A DNA stretch of 64,000 bases from Dipylidium caninum (taxonomy: Eukaryota; Platyhelminthes; Cestoda; Cyclophyllidea; Dipylidiidae): the NCBI GenBank assembly GCA_017562135.1, contig QEYB01001053.1:806001-870000 (forward strand), in the 5' to 3' direction. The position numbers and the translations under genes are program-made. The notes under the pieces are model-generated. The model saw only the letters and a list, made by a program, of their open reading frames with translations. It ran no database searches and had not been told where the DNA came from. Numbering within the stretch: position 1 is the stretch's first letter; every line of letters begins with the position of its first letter. Below are positions 59,501-64,000 of this stretch, in pieces.

Positions 59501-61786
59501 AATACTTTAAACATTGTAAATCAAAATAATGAGCGCACGCTACAATGTGTTTCTTTCAGTCGCAGGAAGACACAGACTAAACAATCCACGCCCCCTTCTC
59601 CCCCCCCTCCCCCCCCGCCTCCCTCTCATAGTTTCCAAAATAATAAAGGCGCTTTTTGCTTTGGCCGGTTAATTAAATATGCTGAACAATATCTTTGTGT
59701 TTCTGTTATGTCGCCAGGATAAGTTAAGTTGTTATAGATTCAAATTTGATCAAAAACTGCGTGATAATTTAATGAAATATTGCTAATGTATGATTCCTTT
59801 CAGTAGGCGTGAAGTTTCTTTGGGACTTGTTCAACATCCGTCTCTTACATAAAAACGGTTCCTTTAGACGAGTTGTAAATTTTAATTCTTTCCTCTCTGA
59901 TATGGGAATAGACGTTTTTTTACAATTAATTTGCATGAATTAAAGTAATTGAAGGTTATGTTTTAATAAGCTTAAGATTTGAAAAGGAGATAAGGGGTAA
60001 ACACTAAAGGACGTTTTCCCATAAATCATGAGAATGGAACTTGTCATAAGGTTCGGTCAATGAGTTCGTATAGTCAAGTGTTGAATCCTAAGCACGATTC
60101 TCCTCGAATTCCTTGAATCTGACTCCAAAATGCCTGGGAATTTTCTGTGTATAATGCTGTTGGATCCTCTTGGAGATGTGAGACAGCGTAAGTAGGCCAA
60201 GACATTGGTTTGTTGTTCTTTACAGCTCTCTGTTAATTCGAGAACTAACTCTACGCTCAGCCCTCAGTTTTGGCAGCTGTTACCTCCTGCGAATGCTATG
60301 CGATGAGTATCTCAGCTTTCGTTTGGAGCAAGTTGCTGCATCGCCTCTTTTGACGATTCCCTCGCGTTGGAATACTGCCACACTGCATCCGACGGAGAGC
60401 TGCATCTGCTCCGGCAATGCCTCAATCCCTTCTGCCTCAACGTACACAATAAATCCAACAACACCATCCGCCGTGACAAATGCGACGACTATGGGAAATG
60501 AGGAAAAGGATACGGCCGCGACTCTCCTCACCTCTTTTAATAGTAGGGACGAAGAGCGTGAGCCCCTAGCCGATATTATTGTGAACGGTGGCAGGGATAT
60601 TGACAACCTCTCGCCTTGGGAGCAATCCACGTCAAATGCATTCGTGCGTTGCCAAGGCTTTGATATCCCTTTTTTTTAATATTGTATAACTTGCCATAAA
60701 ACTATAAAGTAACTGATAAAACTTCATTTGGACATGTTTAATAGAAATGGTGAAAAAGTATTTTACAGAGAAAAAACTGTCTTCTCAACTAGTAGCGTCC
60801 CCTCTAAGGTGGTTTTCCTACTCGATGTAGGGAAGGCGCATTTAGAACGCAAAAATTATTTTATTTGTTTACTTACTTAAGGAGAATTTCCGTAATAAGT
60901 ATGAAAATTTGATTTAAATATTGCTGTACCGATCCTCCTAAGTCTTAGCGTCTCGGACCCATCATTTCCAGACGCGGAGTCGACAGGCATAATTTTTTTA
61001 AACGTATGCAAAAATGCGCTTAAATCTTCCATCACCCTTACATTTTTTCCTAAAATTGTGAGAAATTCACCTTTCTAAGTGGCAATAGTTTGTCCGATCA
61101 CGATTGAGAAACTATTTTAAATAGATTTAAGTCGCAAAGATAATGTAGTTTATTCATACTGATTGTGGGGACTTGGTTGAATGCACGACCTATGAAGGAG
61201 CAAGGAAACGATGCTGTCAAACTTTTATGTCATTATTCATGAAGCCATGGGGAATTTTTTTATCCGAGTAGTTATTACGAAAACAATTAGGTAGTACTCT
61301 CAAAACATCGTGTTGTTAGTTATGTCATGTGAGTAGACTCAATATGATTTTCACAAAATTTAGTATGGCTGCTTCGACAGTAATCAAGCGGTGGCAGATT
61401 CTCTAATTCTTGCACCTTCTACCGGTTTGGGCACGGAGCTCTGGTCTACTGCCCCCTTCGGGAATGGAGACATGCTGCCTTCCGCGGCTTTTTCTTCGAT
61501 TAGTGGTCCGCCCTTTGCAGAAGAATTAATAGCTGCTGCTGTCACAAACACCGCTGCCACTCCGACGCCTCCGCCTCCAACGCCTACTTCTCCTGGCTCG
61601 CCTCAAATGAGCATGGTCCCGGTCTTCCCCGATCAGTTTTTGCCCGTTTCTGCCCAGTCACAGGTGACACAACATTCCGCGACTGAGATGCGAGGCGGAA
61701 AGGCGACCCCGATGAGATCTGCCGGGGAGAGAAATCCTGTTGATTTTAATGTTACCACGACTGGAACTGTTCCTAAGGTAGTTTAG
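50269..61786 (+). CDS. RFX-family transcription factor (RFX1/2/3 type), 11 exons
   Basis: Sequence-specific nuclear transcription factor; RFX1/2/3 relatives bind X-box sites and control ciliary genes (family knowledge). The inferred protein is about 1013 residues. Residues 1-85 are S/T/P/Q-rich with a poly-Asn run. The winged-helix DNA-binding domain starts near residue 86 and carries [38 protein letters not shown] and [13 protein letters not shown] low-complexity linker follows, then the extended region: YEQHC...WQRFW (B-like), [10 protein letters not shown] and LSRAVTHVL (C-like), and the dimerisation segment with [14 protein letters not shown]. Exons: 50269-50538, 51299-51480, 51552-51607, 52377-52827, 54498-54637, 54852-55068, 55141-55368, 55596-55799, 57702-58153, 60226-60643, 61364-61786. 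Phases agree at every junction, except that exon 6 needs one extra base near 54953. A TTCCTAG just before the ATG leaves the true 5' end open. The C-terminal exon is the least certain. Confidence 0.95.
51299..51480 (+). CDS. RFX exon 2 (core of DNA-binding domain)
   Basis: The acceptor is GACAACAG|GTTCAATGG and the donor CGCG|GTGAGT (phase 2). It encodes [19 protein letters not shown] and [20 protein letters not shown], nearly identical to animal RFX1-3 winged-helix domains. Confidence 0.96.
51552..51607 (+). CDS. RFX exon 3 (end of DNA-binding domain)
   Basis: A 71-bp intron ends at GTTTAG|GGGG. The exon encodes [19 protein letters not shown] and ends at CTCA|GTACGA in phase 1. An in-frame read-through to a stop near 51661 also exists, but its sequence has no RFX similarity. 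Confidence 0.85.
52377..52827 (+). CDS. RFX exon 4 (S/T/Q-rich linker)
   Basis: The acceptor is ACCACAG|GCTTC. The entering phase (1) matches exon 3. The encoded linker is rich in Ser, Gln, Thr and Pro with no recognised domain. The donor ACAAAG|GTTAGT gives phase 2, matching exon 5. An alternative internal donor at 52726 would also keep phase. Confidence 0.7.
52828..54497 (+). other. RFX intron 4 (1.67 kb)
   Basis: From AAAG|GTTAGT to ATTTCAG. AT-rich; no element recognised. Confidence 0.7.
54498..54637 (+). CDS. RFX exon 5
   Basis: The acceptor is ATTTCAG|TCCG and the donor TCTA|GTAAGT in phase 1. It encodes [18 protein letters not shown] and a TLPRLTDLC segment, resembling the acidic stretch before the B region of RFX proteins. 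Support is phase and position rather than strong identity. Confidence 0.7.
54852..55068 (+). CDS. RFX exon 6 (B region, contains apparent -1 frameshift)
   Basis: The acceptor is TATTTTTTTAG|CC and the donor GATTTA|GTAAGT. The first half reads in one frame up to ...AILNSSNF. The conserved [13 protein letters not shown]...WQRFW lies in the next frame, so one extra T in the TTT at 54951-54953 would restore continuity. Family similarity (human LYREHC...LWQTFW) shows the second half is genuine coding sequence. Confidence 0.78.
55141..55368 (+). CDS. RFX exon 7 (C region, part 1)
   Basis: The acceptor is AATTTTACAG|GGTCAG and the donor GTCCAG|GTGAGT, phase 0 at both ends, 76 codons. It contains [20 protein letters not shown], which aligns with the ILKWMCNCDHGMYQALVEIL segment of vertebrate RFX proteins. 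Confidence 0.93.
55596..55799 (+). CDS. RFX exon 8 (C region, part 2)
   Basis: The acceptor is TGTCCTAG|CATTGC and the donor ATTGAA|GTGAGT, phase 0 at both ends, 68 codons. [18 protein letters not shown] aligns with LRRYTSLNHLAQAARAVL of human RFX3. An overlapping frame is also open here but lacks similarity. Confidence 0.94.
55800..57701 (+). other. RFX intron 8 (1.9 kb)
   Basis: From GAA|GTGAGT to CTCACAG. Most of it is the plus-strand mariner relic. A short tandem repeat (TTGGTCACTTTTTA) lies at about 57588-57620. Confidence 0.9.
56050..57350 (+). mobile_element. Mariner-like element relic in RFX intron 8
   Basis: Plus-strand decayed mariner transposase, visible in shifting frames. [20 protein letters not shown] (helix-turn-helix region) is at about 56386. 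TDDAKG stands at the TGDEKW position (about 56652), then [15 protein letters not shown] and [11 protein letters not shown]. Next comes HHGNTRPH (about 56922, where an active enzyme has HHDNARPH), then [14 protein letters not shown] (about 57047). Catalytic Asp residues are changed and several stops and frameshifts are present, so it is inactive. Boundaries are estimated from typical mariner length. Confidence 0.88.
57702..58153 (+). CDS. RFX exon 9 (dimerisation region, with an insert)
   Basis: The acceptor is TTTACTCACAG|GCACAAGGG and the donor TACTACAG|GTAAAA (phase 2). It encodes QGSWASDC, then a lineage-specific Cys/Gly-rich insert of about 60 residues, then [16 protein letters not shown] and [13 protein letters not shown], which match the EQWAAWLDNVM and AARQFLLKWSFY segments of vertebrate RFX. 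Confidence 0.93.
58329..59595 (-). mobile_element. Mariner-like element relic in RFX intron 9
   Basis: Minus-strand decayed mariner. TGDGKWIF is near 58975 (reading from the high-coordinate side), followed by [19 protein letters not shown] and [20 protein letters not shown] near 58930-58830. Frameshifts and stops break the gene. The end TTAAATTGGAAACATTGAAA (58329) resembles the end of the relic at 1682. Length, about 1.27 kb, is that of a complete mariner. Confidence 0.87.
59591..59628. repeat. C-rich homopolymer tract
   Basis: Interrupted poly-C immediately beyond the mariner relic end. It may have replaced the element's missing terminal inverted repeat. Confidence 0.85.
60226..60643 (+). 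CDS. RFX exon 10 (end of dimerisation domain, C-terminal tail)
   Basis: The acceptor is GTTCTTTACAG|CTCTC. It encodes [19 protein letters not shown] and [19 protein letters not shown], the diagnostic dimerisation segment of RFX1-3, then a Thr/Asn-rich tail. A weak donor (TTC|GTGCGT) leads to exon 11. Without splicing, the frame stops at 60679. Confidence 0.9.
60644..61363 (+). other. Probable RFX intron 10 (720 bp)
   Basis: From TTC|GTGCGT to AAATTTAG. AT-rich, nothing else recognised. The donor is weak, so this intron is provisional. Confidence 0.55.
61364..61786 (+). CDS. Probable RFX exon 11 (C-terminal, Pro/Thr-rich)
   Basis: The acceptor AAATTTAG|TATGGC is phase-compatible with exon 10, and the stop is TAG at 61784-61786. 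It encodes an activation-domain-like tail with a [15 protein letters not shown] stretch. It is placed by phase, proximity and strand, not by homology. Confidence 0.6.
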   Translation, partial: YGCFDSNQAVADSLILAPSTGLGTELWSTAPFGNGDMLPSAAFSSISGPPFAEELIAAAVTNTAATPTPPPPTPTSPGSPQMSMVPVFPDQFLPVSAQSQVTQHSATEMRGGKATPMRSAGERNPVDFNVTTTGTVPKVV

Positions 61787-63230
61787 GAATCACCATAGCT
61801 GGTCTTTTTGTGGCGTAAATGTGAGACAGTAAAATTTAGCATTTTTGGGTTAATAATTCTGCCAGGTCTTATTAGTGTGGATGTTTCTTAAGTGTTTTTC
61901 TTGTCTATGATTTCATATAATTCTCATGGAACAAGCACTTTACTTATTTAACCTTATCGAACCAAAATACGGTTAAGTAGTCGTATAAAGTCGTTAAAGA
62001 GATATTTTTTTTTGGGGGAAAACCACTCGAAAATGGCTTTATTATATGCGCAATGTTGACATTTGAGATTAAAAGTTGCTTTTTGACCGAGCGTGATGAG
62101 GTTACAAAGTATACGCAACTTCGAATGGGATGCACATCACTGCAGATGCACTAATGAATTCCTCTTCAACTGTTTAGATTAACCGCAAGTCTGTTCGAGT
62201 GACAATCGGTAAAGAGGAGCCACCTGATTGAGTCGTTTCCAAAGAGACGCACAGTGATTTTCGTTATTTGCTGTTGGTTCTGGCATTGTACTAACAAATT
62301 ACCTTCCTGGTGCTATTTTAACGAGTGCTTGTGCGATACTTTCTCATTAACTGATTGTAATAAGGGATTGAAAAGAGAAGCATTAAAACAGTTTTATTGC
62401 AATGTATACCTGTTCCAGTATTGACATGTACAAAGACTTTATGCTGTGAACTTCAATGCTAATACCCTTGAAATGAGGCCTGTGAGATTTGCAGTCACTG
62501 CTTGGCTTGGTTCAATTTGTCTTTTCGTGGAGGTGACAACGTCAGGTTATTTATGAAATGCAGGCATACATACATACTTTGGATCGCAGATCTTGGCCTC
62601 ATTAGTACTATAAACCATGCAGATAACTTGTTTTTACCCCGGTTTTGACGCAGTAACGGTTAACGATCGAGGCTCTGAAACATCTTTAAGTTCCCACGAC
62701 TTACGACGAATTGAGTGCCAAAGTTAATATGCAGAAATGGTTAAAATCGAAGGGAATTCAGAGGCGGTTTGGGAGATTCACAAGGTGCCTGGTGGGAAGT
62801 GATCAGGGCTTCCGAGTGGTGGCCGAAAAAATAGGAAATAAGATCTTCCAAAGGACGATTAACGTGTAGTGTTACGTATGAATTAAAAATAAATAGCAAG
62901 ATGTAAGACCGGTTCTCAACGGATGGACTTGGAAATGAATGCACTGCGGTAGCTGTTATGAGTTTCGGAGATAATACGGGTGTATATGTGCGTGGAGTAT
63001 TTTTTTTATTATTTCCCCACAATATTCCAGATCGGGGAGGAGTAATAAGAATAACCAAAAATAATTTGCATGAACTTTGTTAATGCGTAAATATTAATGC
63101 GTAAACCACCTCGCTATTGGATTGTTAAACATGTATATAAGCGGTACAAGTTGTCACTAAAATATTTGTCTTATGTACGCATGTGTTTATCACAAAAGCA
63201 AAAATTCAACTGTAACGAATCATATTACAG
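61787..63230 (+). other. Interval between the RFX stop and the recognised PIGF exons
   Basis: It should contain the RFX 3' UTR and the N-terminal PIGF exons. A candidate PIGF first exon opens at ATG 62473 (MRPVRFAVTAWLGSICLFVE, hydrophobic), possibly ending at GTCAG|GTTATT. No canonical AATAAA near the RFX stop was noticed. Confidence 0.45.
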
Positions 63231-63366
63231 ATTTGTGTGTGTCAGGCTATTTTCGTGAAATGCGCATATCATATAGGAGAAACCCTTTCTTTATCCTTGG
63301 TTACTATATTTTATACGCCATCGCGGTTTATTTTACGCTTGTGCTGTTCGGAGCGCCCGTACTTTC
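63231..63366 (+). CDS. PIGF: PIGF exon (transmembrane segment, FGAP motif)
   Basis: The acceptor is ATATTACAG|ATT (an alternative CAG ends at 63245). The reading FILGYYILYAIAVYFTLVLF then GAPVL ends at CTTTC|GTGAGT in phase 2. Confidence 0.85.
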
Positions 63367-63812
63367 GTGAGTCGAGATCTCTTTTATTGCTCTTCGCAGT
63401 AAACAGTTGGAAACCGGATTCCTTAGCCCTTCTTTTCGCATTCCTCTCTGGAATCCCATACCTGTTTAATTTTCATCCCAGCTCAGAAAAAATTAACTCT
63501 GTACTATGGATGCCTAAGTAACTTCAAATTTGTCCTATACGACAATTTCTGTAAAGCACTAGGGCGGAGCGCTTCTCCTGTTGCTGTTTCTGGGGCACTC
63601 TAGTGGGTACGTGGTCCTCGGCCTTCTTTCTTGTCCTAGATTGGGACCGAACTTGGCAAGCGTGGCCAATTCCTTGTGTCGCCGGCTCTCTTGTTGGTTT
63701 CATCGCCGGAGTGTGCGTCTTTCATCTTCTCCCAATTACCGGTCCTCCTTGTGCCAATTTCTTTCAAAAGTCCTTGGATAACATTGACCTGGTCAAAATC
63801 CGCTTTGAGTAG
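63231..63812 (+). CDS. PIGF: PIG-F, GPI-anchor biosynthesis membrane protein (C-terminal exons)
   Basis: PIG-F is an ER multipass protein that stabilises the ethanolamine-phosphate transferases PIG-O and PIG-G in late GPI-anchor assembly (family knowledge). Three exons are read: 63231-63366, 63407-63517, and 63563 (or 63557) to 63812. Diagnostic matches to human PIG-F are VLFGAPVL (human VLYGAPLI), LALLFAFLSGIPYL (LFAVILSTFTTVPCL), and VGTWSSAFFLVLDWDRTWQA plus WPIPCVAGSLVGFIAGV ([24 protein letters not shown]...FGYVAGL). Hydrophobic helices are evident. The introns are only 40 and 45 (or 39) nt. The N-terminal exons are not fixed; an ATG at 62473 opening MRPVRFAVTAWLGSICLFVE is a candidate. 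The gene lies 1.4 kb downstream of RFX on the same strand. Confidence 0.9.
63407..63517 (+). CDS. PIGF: PIGF exon (transmembrane segment)
   Basis: The acceptor GTAAACAG|TTGG ends a 40-nt intron. The exon encodes WKPDSLALLFAFLSGIPYLF and a polar loop. The donor CTAA|GTAACT keeps phase 2. A donor at 63501 is an alternative. Confidence 0.75.
63563..63812 (+). CDS. PIGF: PIGF terminal exon
   Basis: It encodes VLDWDRTWQAWPIPC and GFIAGVCVF, then a short polar tail ending KIRFE and TAG at 63810-63812. The start could be 63557 instead; both are phase-compatible. Confidence 0.88.
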
Positions 63813-64000
63813 CCATTGAGTTCACTGTCGTTACCTCCAATGCAGGCACTTTTGCAAAATATATTACTTCCTTACTTACCGAACTTGCCGTTTATAATTT
63901 CTGCCTGAAGTAACTTATTTACACCGCCTTAACTAGCGTAGACGTTTTTTTTTAATAGTCCCAAGTCGATTTGCTTGACCGTGTTCTGACTTTCCTCTCA

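Larger units (their letters stand above)
58154..60225 (+). other. RFX intron 9 (2.1 kb)
   Basis: From ACAG|GTAAAA to CTTTACAG. It contains the minus-strand mariner relic and a C-rich run (59591-59628). Confidence 0.9.

Noticed and set aside
1..64000. CRISPR arrays, bacterial operons, tRNA or rRNA genes
   Set aside because: No regularly spaced direct repeats and no operon structure were seen. No recognisable tRNA or rRNA was noticed, though a hand scan cannot exclude a tRNA.

Overview
The window is eukaryotic nuclear DNA: its genes are split by GT-AG introns, it holds no operon-like dense ORFs, and it carries decayed mariner transposons and simple repeats. Several introns are only 37-45 nt, and they lie near gene 5' ends or within small genes while other introns reach 8 kb. 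That pattern, together with possible splice acceptors abutting start codons, fits a flatworm (Platyhelminthes, perhaps a cestode). This assignment is inference from architecture only.

Three genes can be read with confidence. (1) On the minus strand, a multi-exon ankyrin-repeat gene starts at 46203 and runs leftwards to at least 26531. Its seven recognised exons join in frame into about 301 residues with about seven ankyrin repeats and an N-terminal myristoylation-like MGQDQS. Candidate C-terminal exons lie at 22274-22630. (2) On the plus strand, 50269-61786 encodes an RFX1/2/3-type transcription factor in eleven exons, about 1013 residues, with the RFX winged-helix DNA-binding domain and the extended B/C/dimerisation region. 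Exon 6 needs one extra base to stay in frame. (3) On the plus strand, the C-terminal three quarters of PIG-F, a GPI-anchor biosynthesis protein, lies at 63231-63812, about 1.4 kb downstream of the RFX stop and in the same direction.

Layout: 1 to about 26 kb is GC-rich and CpG-rich by eye. It carries a mariner relic (1682-4880) split by about 1.9 kb of foreign sequence, other repeat pairs and no recognisable complete gene. From 26 to 46 kb are the ankyrin exons and their huge introns, with purine-rich tracts, a CGAC satellite and a duplicated ~0.68 kb repeat (35340-36016 and 42961-43661). From 46.2 to 50.3 kb is the divergent intergenic interval. From 50 to 62 kb is RFX, whose introns hold two further mariner relics in opposite orientations. 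From 62 to 64 kb is PIGF.

The three genes do not form a pathway. RFX is a nuclear regulator (RFX1/2/3 relatives govern ciliary genes in animals), PIG-F is an ER membrane protein, and the ankyrin protein is probably a membrane-tethered scaffold of unknown role. All exon coordinates were derived by hand from reading frame, splice signals and family similarity.
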